Assembly (NCBI GenBank): GCA_038240075.1
Contig: JBBSEC010000003.1
Coordinates: 1 to 64,000, forward strand
Direction of reading: 5' to 3'
Source of the DNA: DATBAK01 sp038240075
Lineage (GTDB): Bacteria; Actinomycetota; Acidimicrobiia; IMCC26256; PALSA-610
DNA length: 64,000 nucleotides
The position numbers and the translations under genes were made by a program. The notes under the pieces are model-generated. The model was not told where the DNA came from and searched no databases. It worked only from the letters and a program-made list of their open reading frames with translations. Positions 50,711 through 59,182 of this stretch are shown piece by piece; within the stretch, counting starts at the first letter, position 1, and each line of letters begins with the position of its first letter.

Positions 50711-51829
50711 TCAGGGAGCGATATCGAGGTTGTAGAGGCGCGCGCAGTTGCGCCAGACGATGTCGTTGCGCACGGCGTCGGAGAGGTGTGCGGTCTGCTC
50801 CGCGAGCACGCGCTGCGAGTTCGGGAACGTCGAGTCCGCGTGCGGGTGGTCGCTGGCCCAGAGGAGTCGTTCGTGGTTCACGAGATGGGTGGTCTGGAAC
50901 GCGACCCAGTCGTCCTGGAACGTCAGCGAGACATTGGCGCGGAAGTAGTCGCTCGGGAGACGGGAGAGCGTGGCGTGGCCAAGCCAGTTGCGGTGGTGGG
51001 TCATCGCGTGATCGGCGCGGTACATCCAGTGCGGAGCCCATCCCGCGTCGGCCTCGACGCACACGACATTCAGCTCCGGCACCCGTTCGAACACGCCGCC
51101 GAAGATCATGGTGCCGATGATGTCCTGGCACCCGCGGATGATGCCGAGGAAGCTGTTCATCTTCGGACCGCGGTACTGCGGCGCCATCAGACCGTCGTTG
51201 CCGCTGGTGAGGATGTGGAACGACAACGGCAAGCCGAGCTCCGCGGCGGCTCGCCAGAACGGGTCCCAGCGCGGATCGTCGTAGTCGCCGTCGGCGTGGC
51301 ACGCGGCGATGCCGGGGACCATGACACCCCGCAACCCGAGCGCCTTGATCTGTTGCAGGTCTTCGATGCCTTCCTCGACACTGCGCAGCGCGGTCTGGCC
51401 GATGCCGATCAGTCGCTGCGGGTCGGTGGCCTGGAACTCGGCCATCCAGAGGTTGTAGGCGTCGAAGCAGGCCTTCTTGTAGTCGGCGTCGGCGAGGTTG
51501 CACAGCAGCATACCGACCGACGGGTACAGCACCTCGGCGGCGACGCCGTCGCGATCCTGCTCGGTGAGCCGCGCCTTCGGGTCGAAACCGCCCGGATGCA
51601 GCTCGTCCCATCCGACGTACTGGAACGGACCGACCTTGTCGACGGGCCGACCCGCGGCCGCGACCATGCCGTAGGGAACGAGCGTCGCGCCGTTGTCGAT
51701 CAGCATCACCGCACCCATCGTCTCGTGCGTGACCGCCTTCGGCGCTCGGTCGCGAAAGCGCGGGTCGATGCGCGGCTCGTAGCAGTCGCCGGGCTCGGTG
51801 ACGTGGGAATCGGCTGAGATCGAGAACAC
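50711..51829 (-). CDS. Amidohydrolase_2 family protein
   Basis: A 372-residue TIM-barrel metal hydrolase: SISADSHVTEP (metal DSH), LPLSFHILTSGNDG with the His ligand, NVVCVEADAGWAPHWMYRADH and WASDHPHADSTFPNS with catalytic Asp. This copy keeps all expected metal ligands, unlike the one at 28061. The GTG start has AGGAGG nine bases before it. It follows the sulfatase gene by ten bases, so hydrolysis of one substrate class by both is conceivable. Confidence 0.9.
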   Translation of the reverse strand: MFSISADSHVTEPGDCYEPRIDPRFRDRAPKAVTHETMGAVMLIDNGATLVPYGMVAAAGRPVDKVGPFQYVGWDELHPGGFDPKARLTEQDRDGVAAEVLYPSVGMLLCNLADADYKKACFDAYNLWMAEFQATDPQRLIGIGQTALRSVEEGIEDLQQIKALGLRGVMVPGIAACHADGDYDDPRWDPFWRAAAELGLPLSFHILTSGNDGLMAPQYRGPKMNSFLGIIRGCQDIIGTMIFGGVFERVPELNVVCVEADAGWAPHWMYRADHAMTHHRNWLGHATLSRLPSDYFRANVSLTFQDDWVAFQTTHLVNHERLLWASDHPHADSTFPNSQRVLAEQTAHLSDAVRNDIVWRNCARLYNLDIAP

Positions 51830-51839
51830 CGTGTTCCTC

Positions 51840-53372
51840 CTAGCTGAGTCCGAGCCGGGCGAGTTGTTCGGCCGGCGCTTCGACCGCACGCAGCGCGGCC
51901 TCGAGGAGCTCGGTCATCTCCGCGGCCGCGTTGCCGCCGGCCTGGTTGCGGACCGCGCCGGCGGCGTCGGCTTCGGCGCGGTCGTAGAGCAGATCGCCGC
52001 TGAATGCGCCGAGCGCCCAGAACGGCAGCGCGTCGCTCGGGTCGAACGGCTGCCGCATCACGGGGACGTCGCTTCCGGGCGCCGTGGTGAGCACGGCCCG
52101 CCGATCCGGGCGGGGAAGCCGAATATCCGGGAACGCGCGCACGGGCATCGTCGACCACCGGTTCGAGTACATCGACAGCGGACGGTTGGTCGCGACGGGT
52201 GCCTTCGCGAAGGTGCGGGTGGCGTCGGCCACGTGCACCTCGCGTCCCCAGACGCCGCTCAATGCCCATTCGCGCACGCTGGTCGCGGTTCCTTCGAGCA
52301 ACGGCACGAGCGAGTACCCGTGCGTGCGGTGCCCCGCGATGACACCGAACGCGTCGCACAACGTCGCATGGAGGTCGACGGTCGTCGTGAGCGCAGCGCA
52401 CGTGCGGGGTGCGGCGCCCGGCCACGAGACGAGCAACGGGATGTGCCCGAGCTCGGGATACACGGGCACCTGCGGCTTGCCCCACATGCCGCGCTCGCCG
52501 AGGTAGTGCCCGTGGTCGGTGCAGACGACGAACGCGGTCGTGTCCCACGCGTCGCGACGATCGACGACGTCGATGATCCGGCCGAGCCAGTGGTCGATCA
52601 TCGAGAGCTTGGCGCCGTACTGCGACCGCAGGTGACGCCCGTCGCGCGCGCTCAGCCCGGATTCCTCGTGGTTGCGCGCGTACGGGGGCCAGATGATCCG
52701 CGCGCCTTCCCAGTCGCCGTCGTAGCGACTGGCCCACGGTTCCGGCGTGTCGAACGGCTCGTGCGGATCGAACTCGTCGACGATCAGGAGCGCGCGCTCG
52801 GCCGGCCCGCGTTCCGCGCCGAGCTCCTGGTCGAGCCAGCGCGCGGCCGCGGTCATCGTCTTCGGACCGGGGAAGTCGGCTTCGTCGCGGAAGGTCGTGC
52901 GACTCACGTCGTATCCGCGCGGGAACGGTGCGGCACGCGCCGGAAGCGCCGGCGCGCCGATCCACGACGGGTCGGGTCGCGTGCGCCACGGATCGTCTTC
53001 GTGACCGCGCACGTAGTCCCAGGCCGTGAAGTCGTTGTGATAGTTCTCGCCGCCGCACTCGAACAGGTGCGGGTGATCGCTCACCAGCATCGTGGAGATC
53101 CCCGCGTCGCGGCGCAGCAGATGGGTGACCGCGTCCTCCCAGATCTCGATCGAGCCCCACGGCCGCCACGGGAAGTCGAGCGCGCCGACGAGCAGGTCGT
53201 GCCGCGCGGGCATGCAGGGGAGCGAGCCCGTGTGGTGGTTCGTGAAGCGCACCGAGCGGCTCGCCAACCGGTCGAGGCTCGGGGTGTCGAACTCGGTGCC
53301 GCCGTAGCAGCCGAGCAGGTGCCGGTTCAGGCTGTCGAGCAACACGACGACGACGTCGCGCGGTGCGGTCAT
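51840..53372 (-). CDS. Type I sulfatase
   Basis: A 510-residue alkaline-phosphatase-superfamily sulfatase. VVVVLLDSLNRHLLGCYGG holds metal Asp residues, SLPCMPARHDLL is the CxPxR formylglycine signature (Cys53), and VVCTDHGHYLGERGMWGKP supplies Asp, His and Lys of the metal site. Activity needs a formylglycine-generating enzyme encoded elsewhere. No signal peptide is visible, so a cytoplasmic location is likely. The start overlaps the nucleotidyltransferase stop by ATGA. Confidence 0.9.
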   Translation of the reverse strand: MTAPRDVVVVLLDSLNRHLLGCYGGTEFDTPSLDRLASRSVRFTNHHTGSLPCMPARHDLLVGALDFPWRPWGSIEIWEDAVTHLLRRDAGISTMLVSDHPHLFECGGENYHNDFTAWDYVRGHEDDPWRTRPDPSWIGAPALPARAAPFPRGYDVSRTTFRDEADFPGPKTMTAAARWLDQELGAERGPAERALLIVDEFDPHEPFDTPEPWASRYDGDWEGARIIWPPYARNHEESGLSARDGRHLRSQYGAKLSMIDHWLGRIIDVVDRRDAWDTTAFVVCTDHGHYLGERGMWGKPQVPVYPELGHIPLLVSWPGAAPRTCAALTTTVDLHATLCDAFGVIAGHRTHGYSLVPLLEGTATSVREWALSGVWGREVHVADATRTFAKAPVATNRPLSMYSNRWSTMPVRAFPDIRLPRPDRRAVLTTAPGSDVPVMRQPFDPSDALPFWALGAFSGDLLYDRAEADAAGAVRNQAGGNAAAEMTELLEAALRAVEAPAEQLARLGLS

Positions 53373-53980
53373 GGCTCGTCGAGCACGACGACGCCGGGCC
53401 AGCGTCGGTGCGGCTGCTTGCGTTCGATGCGCGCCCGGCAGTCGGCGTCGGTCGCGCGGTTGTACTCGCGGTTGCGATTGCGGCGCCAGACCCCGTCGAG
53501 CAGGTCGTGGAGACCGTACGGAGCCGCGATCTCGAGTGTGAGGTCGTCGTCCGCGCCGCGGTCGGCGTCGGGATCGAGCCGCACCGCGATCGCGGTCGCA
53601 ATCTCGGGCCAGGTGGAGACGCCGTCGGTCGTCGACGTCAGCGGGTGCGCGGCGGCGCCGAAGCGGGCCTCGTACCAGAGGTGCACGCGGGCCTGGTTCT
53701 TCACGTCCCATTCGACCGACGGTTCCTGCTCGTGGAGCCCGTGCTCGATGGCGTGCTCGTGCTCGGCACTGAGGTCGCCGGGATCGAAGAACACGACGTC
53801 GATGTCTTCGACGCGCGCGGGATCGAAGCCGTCGCCGAAACGCGTGTCCCACACGAGGTCGCGCACCGCGCCCGCTCCGATCCAGCAGTCGGGGAGGCCG
53901 AGCGCGTCGACGACGCGCAACATGTGCCGCAGCCAGTCCGAGCCGAGCACCAGCTCGGTCAGCTCCTCCGCGCGTTTCAT
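53369..53980 (-). CDS. Nucleotidyltransferase-fold protein (DUF925-like)
   Basis: A 203-residue protein. WIGAGAVRDLVWDTRFG and RVEDIDVVFFDP supply the G[GA]xxRD and DxD motifs of the minimal nucleotidyltransferase (NTP_transf_6) fold; the ending GVWRRNRNREYNRATDADCRARIERK is the conserved tail. The substrate is unknown. It is coupled by ATGA to the sulfatase gene and follows the quinone reductase gene by 16 bases in the same direction. Confidence 0.85.
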   Translation of the reverse strand: MKRAEELTELVLGSDWLRHMLRVVDALGLPDCWIGAGAVRDLVWDTRFGDGFDPARVEDIDVVFFDPGDLSAEHEHAIEHGLHEQEPSVEWDVKNQARVHLWYEARFGAAAHPLTSTTDGVSTWPEIATAIAVRLDPDADRGADDDLTLEIAAPYGLHDLLDGVWRRNRNREYNRATDADCRARIERKQPHRRWPGVVVLDEP

Positions 53981-53996
53981 CGGCTCGAGCCCGAGG

Positions 53997-54959
53997 TCAG
54001 GGGATGAGCACCACGCGGCCGACGGCCTGGCGGCTCTCGAGGTACGCGTGCGCGGCGGCGGCCTCCGCGAGGGGATAGGTCCGGTCGACGAGCACCTTGA
54101 GCCGGCCGTCGGCGACGTCGTCGATGAGCCGGCGGATCATCTCCTGGGCGCGGTCGGTGACGATCTCGGCGCCGAGGAAGACGCCGGTGATCGACTGGTT
54201 GTTCATGCCCAGCACACCGATGTCGAACGGCTGAGCATCGCGACCGGCGCTGCCGACCGTGATTGCGCGTCCGCGGTACGCGAGGCACGCGACACTGCCG
54301 CCGAGGATCTTTCCGCCGACCGAGTCGACGACGAGGTCGACACCACGGCCGCCCGTGAGCTCGCGCACCTCGTCGACCCAGCCGTCGTTGGAGTAGTCGA
54401 TGCCGTGATCGAGGCCGAACGGCACGAGCCGCTCGAGCCGGTCCGCGCTCGACGCGGTCGCGAAGACGGTCGCGCCCGCGCGCTTGGCGAGCTGGATGGC
54501 GGCGATGCCGACGCCCCCGGCTCCGGCCTGGATGAGCACGGTCTCGCCCGCCTTCAGGCGCCCGAACTCGAACAGGCAATCATCTGCGGTGCCGAACGCG
54601 ACCGGGACGCACGCGACCGGGACGAGGTCGGCGCCGTCGGGAACCGGCCACGTGAGGATCTCGGGAACGGCCATCAGCTCCGCGTGCGAGCCCGACAGGT
54701 TGGTGCACACGACCTTCTGCCCGACCGTGCGGTTGGTGACGCCTTCGCCGACCTCGCGGATCGTGCCGGCGCACTGATAGCCGACGATGTGCGGCGTCGA
54801 GGTCATCTCGCCGCCGGCGCGGTTCAGCGTGTCGCCGCCCTCGATGCTGATGGCCTCGATCGAGACGATGACCCCGCCGGGATACACCACCGGGTCGGGG
54901 ACGTCTTCGTACCGGAAGACATCGGGCGGACCGGTCTTGTAGTACACGGCGGCTTTCAT
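53997..54959 (-). CDS. Quinone oxidoreductase, zinc-less MDR type
   Basis: A 320-residue medium-chain reductase: FRYEDVPDPVVYPGGVIVSIEAI, VGYQCAGTIREVGEGV, LIQAGAGGVGIAAIQLAKRAGATVFAT (NADPH-binding GxGxxG) and VVDSVGGKIL. No catalytic-zinc Cys/His set is visible, so it belongs with the zeta-crystallin/QOR enzymes. It probably reduces quinones or enones. The nitrilase gene lies 29 bases upstream on the same strand. Confidence 0.92.
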   Translation of the reverse strand: MKAAVYYKTGPPDVFRYEDVPDPVVYPGGVIVSIEAISIEGGDTLNRAGGEMTSTPHIVGYQCAGTIREVGEGVTNRTVGQKVVCTNLSGSHAELMAVPEILTWPVPDGADLVPVACVPVAFGTADDCLFEFGRLKAGETVLIQAGAGGVGIAAIQLAKRAGATVFATASSADRLERLVPFGLDHGIDYSNDGWVDEVRELTGGRGVDLVVDSVGGKILGGSVACLAYRGRAITVGSAGRDAQPFDIGVLGMNNQSITGVFLGAEIVTDRAQEMIRRLIDDVADGRLKVLVDRTYPLAEAAAAHAYLESRQAVGRVVLIP

Positions 54960-54988
54960 GCATGCACCTTATGGCGACTCGAAGACCG

Positions 54989-55936
54989 TCACTCGAATGT
55001 CGTGGGCACTTGCGGAGCACGGTCGATCGTGAGGTGGAAGATGTCGGGACGGCCGTAGTGCCCGGCGACGTCGAGGGTGCGGTGCCCGCCGGCCGCGGCG
55101 TGCGGATCGATCTCGGCCATGAGGATGCCGTGCTCCTGGTGCAACGGGCCGGCGACGATCGTGCCGCCGGGGGCCACCACCACCGAGTCGCCGCCGTTGA
55201 GCCACGCGTCGGGATCCTGGAAGACGTGATCGCGCTCGGGAAACGCGGCCGGAACATCGGAGGTGTGCATCGAGCAGCCCGCGCCGATGACCCAACACCG
55301 GCCTTCCGCCGCGATGTGGCGCATCGTCGCGACCCACGTGTCGCCCTCGTCCCACGTCGACGCGATGTAGACCTCGACGCCCTCGGAGTAGAGCGCGTAG
55401 CGCGCGAGGGGCATGTAGTTCTCCCAGCAGATCAGGCCGCCGAGCCGACCGATCGGCGTGTCGACCACGCGCAGCCCGCGCGCGTCGCCGTAGCCCCACA
55501 CCATGCGCTCCGGGTTCGTGGGCACCAGCTTGCGGTGCAGGTTCAGCACCGACCCGTCGGCGCCGATCGTGACGAGCGTGTTGTAGATGGTGGCGCGGCT
55601 GTGCGCGCCGTCGCGCTCGTGCACGCCGCACACCACGACGACGTTCCGTTGCGCCGCCGCTTCGCGCAGCGGGCGGAGATCGTCGGCGACGAGGTCGACA
55701 CTGTTGTCGAGCAGGTCGCGGTAGATCCGGTCGGAGAGGTCGTAGTCGGAGCCGGGCCGGAGCTTCCAGATCCACGCGGGGTACCCCGGGATGTACGTCT
55801 CCGGGAACACGAGGAGGCGCGCGCCGGCGTCGGCGGCTTCGTGCAGATGCTCGACCGCTCCCTTGAGCGTGGCTTCGCGATCGAGGAGCACCGGCGGCCG
55901 CTGCACCACCGCAACCGTGAACGGGTCGTTGGCCAT
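54989..55936 (-). CDS. Nitrilase
   Basis: A 315-residue CN-hydrolase with all three catalytic residues: VFPETYIPGYP (Glu46), HRKLVPTNPERMVWGYG (Lys136) and GGLICWENYMPLARYALY (Cys170). The CWE context and the HRKLVPT loop are typical of true nitrilases that hydrolyse organic nitriles to acids. GAGGAGG lies nine bases before the ATG. It is divergent from the ArsR gene and shares about 97 bases of upstream region with it. Confidence 0.93.
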   Translation of the reverse strand: MANDPFTVAVVQRPPVLLDREATLKGAVEHLHEAADAGARLLVFPETYIPGYPAWIWKLRPGSDYDLSDRIYRDLLDNSVDLVADDLRPLREAAAQRNVVVVCGVHERDGAHSRATIYNTLVTIGADGSVLNLHRKLVPTNPERMVWGYGDARGLRVVDTPIGRLGGLICWENYMPLARYALYSEGVEVYIASTWDEGDTWVATMRHIAAEGRCWVIGAGCSMHTSDVPAAFPERDHVFQDPDAWLNGGDSVVVAPGGTIVAGPLHQEHGILMAEIDPHAAAGGHRTLDVAGHYGRPDIFHLTIDRAPQVPTTFE

Positions 55937-56000
55937 CGTCAGGTCCTCCTCGTCGTCCCGGGAGATTCTGCCTGGCGGGGAGGCGGACGGCCGAGCGACT

Positions 56001-56032
56001 CTGACGACTACACAATATGATAAAGTTGTCAG
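56001..56032 (+). promoter_or_regulatory. ArsR promoter with inverted repeat
   Basis: CTGACGACT (56001-56009) and AGTTGTCAG (56024-56032) pair with one mismatch across 14 AT-rich bases. TAAAGT (56021-56026) fits a -10 six bases before the ATG; TATGAT (56016-56021) is an alternative. An ArsR dimer here would autoregulate the arsR-sulP operon. Confidence 0.55.
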
Positions 56033-56398
56033 ATGCCGGAACGTGAGTTGGAGGCGGTGCTGCGGCGCCCGATCTCCGAGATCAAGGCCGATCTGTTCCG
56101 AGCGCTTGCGCATCCCGCGCGTATTCGGGTCCTCGAGTTGCTGAGCGAGGGAGAGCGGGCCGTCGGCGAGATACAGCCCATCGTCGGCATCGAGGCGTCG
56201 CATCTGTCGCAACAGCTGGGCGTGCTGCGCCGCGCGGGATTGGTCACTGCTCGCAAGGCCGGCTCGTCGGTGTTCTACGCGATCCGAGACCCCGAGGTGG
56301 TGCAGTTGCTCGCGTCGGCAAAACGGGTGCTGATCAACTCGTTGTCGGAGTCCCAGGGTCTGCTCGCGGAACTGCGCGTCGGCGCGGGTGAGGTGTGA
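56033..56398 (+). CDS. ArsR-family transcriptional regulator
   Basis: A 121-residue winged-helix repressor: FRALAHPARIRVLELLSEGER, ASHLSQQLGVLRRAGLVTARK and SSVFYAIRDPEVVQLL. The classical CxC metal motif of ArsR/SmtB is absent, so the signal may be non-metal, perhaps oxyanion or redox linked. It overlaps the SulP gene by GTGA and is probably its regulator. Confidence 0.9.
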   Translation: MPERELEAVLRRPISEIKADLFRALAHPARIRVLELLSEGERAVGEIQPIVGIEASHLSQQLGVLRRAGLVTARKAGSSVFYAIRDPEVVQLLASAKRVLINSLSESQGLLAELRVGAGEV

Positions 56399-58101
56399 GT
56401 TCGCGATTCAGCGCAGTCACACGCCTGCTGCCGCGCCGATCCGACTACGCGGGTCTCTCGCGTTCGTGGCGCACCGACGTGGTCGCGGGCGTCACCGTCG
56501 GCGTCGTCGCGCTGCCACTCGCGTTGGCATTCGGTATCGCGACCGGCCTCGGAGCGCGCGCGGGCTTGATGACGGCGATCGTCGCGGGACTCATCGCCGC
56601 GATCTTCGGAGGATCGAACGTTCAGGTGTCGGGGCCGACCGGAGCGATGACGGTTGTGTTGGTGCCGATCGTGGCCCGGTACGGACGCGATGCGGTGTTC
56701 GTCGTCGGCATCATGGCCGGTGTCCTCATCACGATCGCGGCGTTCGCGCGCCTCGGTCGCTATCTCGCGTACATGCCCTGGCCGGTGATCGAAGGGTTCA
56801 CGGTGGGCATCGCGGTGATCATCTTCCTGCAACAGGTGCCGGCAGCCCTCGGCGTCGAGAAACCCAAGGGCGAGAACACCGCACTCGTCGCGGCGCGCGC
56901 GGTTGGGCATGCGTTCGGGAACGGGAACGCGGCGGCTCTGGCCGTCCTGGCCATCGTCGCCCTGCTGATGGTCGTGCTTCCCCGCATGCACCGATCGCTT
57001 CCCGCGTCGCTCCTCGCGGTCACGGCGGCGACGATCGTTGCGAAGGCGTTCCACCTCCACGTCGCGCGCATCGGCCACCTCCCGAGCTCTCTGCCCGGAC
57101 CGTCGTTCCCGACGATGTCGTTCGAACGAATGAGCGCGTTGTTTTCGGCGGCGTTCGCCGTGGCGTTGCTCGCCGCGCTCGAGTCGTTGCTCTCCGCCAA
57201 GGTGGCCGACGGCATGGCCGATACCGGCAGGCACGATCCCGATCGCGAGCTGTTCGGCCAGGGCCTGGCCAACATCGTGTCGCCGTTATTCGGCGGGATG
57301 CCGGCCACGGGTGCGATCGCCCGCACCGCGGTCAACGGTCGCGCGGGAGCGCGAACGCGAGTCTCGGCAGTCGTGCATTCGGTTGTGCTGATCGCGGTCG
57401 TGTTCTTCGGCGGCCCGCTGGTGGCGCAGATACCGTTGGCGGCACTCGCCGGTGTGCTGATGGTGACGGCCGCGCGCATGGTCGAGCTGCACAACGTGCG
57501 CGCCGTCTTTCGAGCGACCCGCTCCGACGCGCTCGTGCTCGCATTGACGGCCGCGGCGACGGTGGCCTTCGACCTGATTGTCGCGGTCGAGATCGGCATC
57601 GTGGTCGCTGCAGGCCTCGCGCTCCGCAACGTGGCGCGCACCGCGGCCGCCGTGGTGGAACCGGTCGCCGCGCGCGACGGCGACGGTGCCGAGGTGACCG
57701 GCGACGACGAACAGGCCTTGATGTCCGAGCACATCGTCACGTACCGGCTCGACGGCGCACTGTTCTTCGGCGCCGCCCATCGTTTCCTTGCAGAACTGAC
57801 CGCGGTCTCCGACGTGCGCGTCGTGATCCTGCGGTTCCCGCAACTCCAGGTGCTCGACGCCACGGGGGCGCAGGCGCTCGGCGAGATCGTCACTGTGCTC
57901 GAGCGCCGGGGTGTCACGGTGTTGCTGAAGGGACCGCGTCCCCAACATCTGCGCGTCCTTCTCGCCGTCGGCGCACTCGACCGGTTGGCGCACGAGAACC
58001 ATCTGTTCACGAACCTCGACGACGCGGTCGCGCACGCGCACGAGCATGTCGATCGCGAAGCGCGGATCACCTCGGAGCCGGCGGACGCGACGGTCAGATG
58101 A
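56395..58101 (+). CDS. SulP-family anion transporter with STAS domain
   Basis: A 568-residue transporter: about 10-12 membrane spans in residues 25-420, the SulP signature region (AFGIATGLGARAGLMTAIVAG, NVQVSGPTGAMTVVLVP), the PLFGGMPATGAIARTAVNGR loop, and a C-terminal STAS domain (LFFGAAHRF, VVILRFPQLQVLDATGAQAL). Substrates of the family are sulfate, bicarbonate or organic acids; the paired ArsR does not settle which. The start overlaps the arsR stop by GTGA. Confidence 0.92.
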   Translation: MSSRFSAVTRLLPRRSDYAGLSRSWRTDVVAGVTVGVVALPLALAFGIATGLGARAGLMTAIVAGLIAAIFGGSNVQVSGPTGAMTVVLVPIVARYGRDAVFVVGIMAGVLITIAAFARLGRYLAYMPWPVIEGFTVGIAVIIFLQQVPAALGVEKPKGENTALVAARAVGHAFGNGNAAALAVLAIVALLMVVLPRMHRSLPASLLAVTAATIVAKAFHLHVARIGHLPSSLPGPSFPTMSFERMSALFSAAFAVALLAALESLLSAKVADGMADTGRHDPDRELFGQGLANIVSPLFGGMPATGAIARTAVNGRAGARTRVSAVVHSVVLIAVVFFGGPLVAQIPLAALAGVLMVTAARMVELHNVRAVFRATRSDALVLALTAAATVAFDLIVAVEIGIVVAAGLALRNVARTAAAVVEPVAARDGDGAEVTGDDEQALMSEHIVTYRLDGALFFGAAHRFLAELTAVSDVRVVILRFPQLQVLDATGAQALGEIVTVLERRGVTVLLKGPRPQHLRVLLAVGALDRLAHENHLFTNLDDAVAHAHEHVDREARITSEPADATVR

Positions 58102-58117
58102 TCACCGGTTGGTGATC
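58100..58117 (+). terminator. Hairpin at the end of the SulP gene
   Basis: GATCACC (58100-58106), loop GGTT, GGTGATC (58111-58117) is a perfect seven-bp stem overlapping the SulP stop codon. No T-run follows. It could end both the arsR-sulP transcript and the opposite remnant. Confidence 0.45.
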
Positions 58118-58124
58118 CCGTCGG

Positions 58125-58220
58125 TTACGACAGGTGTTCCGCGAGCTCCTGCAGGAGGTGGGCCTTGCCCCGCGCGCCGACGAGTCGCCGCTCCTCCTGG
58201 CCGTTCACGAACAGCACCAT
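58125..58220 (-). pseudogene. Thioredoxin-family C-terminal fragment
   Basis: The minus-strand frame reads MVLFVNGQEERRLVGARG followed by KAHLLQELAEHLS, the last two strands and helix of a thioredoxin. The CxxC half is absent. The fragment starts immediately beside the MerR-type dyad, where the promoter -10 should be, so a deletion removed the front of the gene and its -10 region. Confidence 0.65.
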
Positions 58221-58242
58221 CCGTTCCTAGGTACGGAGTCAA
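58221..58242 (-). promoter_or_regulatory. MerR-type operator with truncated promoter
   Basis: On the minus strand TTGACTCCGTACCTAGGAACGG resembles mer operators: a -35 TTGACT followed by the CCGT/ACGG dyad (58221-58236). The second half and -10 expected 19-20 bases after the -35 are replaced by the thioredoxin fragment. The merR gene starts 21 bases to the right. Confidence 0.6.
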
Positions 58243-58262
58243 GGGGTCTACCGTTTCCGGTC

Positions 58263-58649
58263 GTGAGCGCGTTCACGATCGGCCGGCTGGCCGAGGCTGC
58301 CGGAGTCAACGTGGAGACCGTGCGCTATTACGAGCGCCGCGGGCTGCTCGAGCGGCCGGTGCGCCGCGGCTCGCAGTACCGCGAGTACGCCGACGCCGAT
58401 GTCGACCGGCTGCAGTTCATCCGTCGCGCCAAGGCACTCGGCTTCACCCTCGCCGAGATCCGGGAGCTGCTCACGGCCGCCGACTCGGGGAGCGCCGACG
58501 GCGTGCTCGTCGCGGCCCGGGCCAAGTTGGCGCAGGTCGAGGCCGACCGCGACGAGATCGAGGTGTTGCACACGCGCCTCGCGCGTCTCGTCGACGTCTG
58601 TGCCGACGGGAGCGACGACTGCGTGACCCTCGAGATCGCACCCCGGTGA
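58263..58649 (+). CDS. MerR-family (metal-responsive type) regulator
   Basis: A 128-residue MerR protein: FTIGRLAEAAGVNVETVRYYERRGLLERPVR is the winged HTH, LQFIRRAKALGFTLAEIRELL the linker, and a long dimer helix leads to DVCADGSDDC, a C-x6-C loop like the metal-binding loop of CueR or ZntR. The first Hg-binding Cys of classical MerR is missing, so a mercury role is uncertain. Its operator lies on the left. The stop overlaps the next gene by GTGA. Confidence 0.88.
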   Translation: MSAFTIGRLAEAAGVNVETVRYYERRGLLERPVRRGSQYREYADADVDRLQFIRRAKALGFTLAEIRELLTAADSGSADGVLVAARAKLAQVEADRDEIEVLHTRLARLVDVCADGSDDCVTLEIAPR

Positions 58650-59182
58650 ACCTGCGGTTCGTCAACGAGTGGGGCTCGACCGCCGACGAGCGCGCGGCCG
58701 ATTGGCCGTGCGATCACCTGCTTCCCGGCGCCGATGTTGCCTTGTACCGGTCGGCCGACGTCGCCGCGCCGGTCGACGTCGCGTTCCGTTGGCTCTGCCA
58801 GCTCCGCGTCGCGCCCTACAGCTACGACTGGCTCGACAATGGCGGCGTGCGGAGCCCGCGCACGCTCACTCCCGGCCTCGACCAGCTCGAAGTGGGGCAG
58901 CGCATGATGATCTTCGACCTCGTCGAGTTCACGCCCGGCGAGGAGATCACCCTGCGGGCCCGCGGTGAGCTCTTCGGCCCGGTCGTCATCACGTACCGCG
59001 TCTACGCGACGAGCGCCACGACGTGCAGGCTGACGGCGAAGATCCTGCTGCGGCACCGCCGCGGCGCACTCGGTCTCCTCTGGCGAGCGGTGCTCCCGGC
59101 CGGCGATCTCGTGATGATGCGCAAACAGCTGCGTACGCTCGCTCGCCTCGCCGAAGCCAACGTCCATGGTCAATACGCCTAG
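58646..59182 (+). CDS. SRPBCC-like protein
   Basis: A 178-residue protein of the START/polyketide-cyclase-like type: YRSADVAAPVDVAFRWLCQLRVAPYSYDWLDNGG, then MMIFDLVEFTPGEEITLRARGE and a terminal helix with basic residues. It should bind a hydrophobic ligand. The GTG start overlaps the merR stop, so the two are cotranslated, and the protein may help sense or handle the MerR signal. It converges with the next gene, overlapping by four bases. Confidence 0.75.
   Translation: MNLRFVNEWGSTADERAADWPCDHLLPGADVALYRSADVAAPVDVAFRWLCQLRVAPYSYDWLDNGGVRSPRTLTPGLDQLEVGQRMMIFDLVEFTPGEEITLRARGELFGPVVITYRVYATSATTCRLTAKILLRHRRGALGLLWRAVLPAGDLVMMRKQLRTLARLAEANVHGQYA

Noticed and set aside
51798..55058. A very long open frame antisense to the sulfatase, nucleotidyltransferase and quinone reductase genes
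   Set aside because: It is Arg/Val-rich with no recognisable motifs and mirrors well-supported genes; high GC removes stops from the opposite strand.
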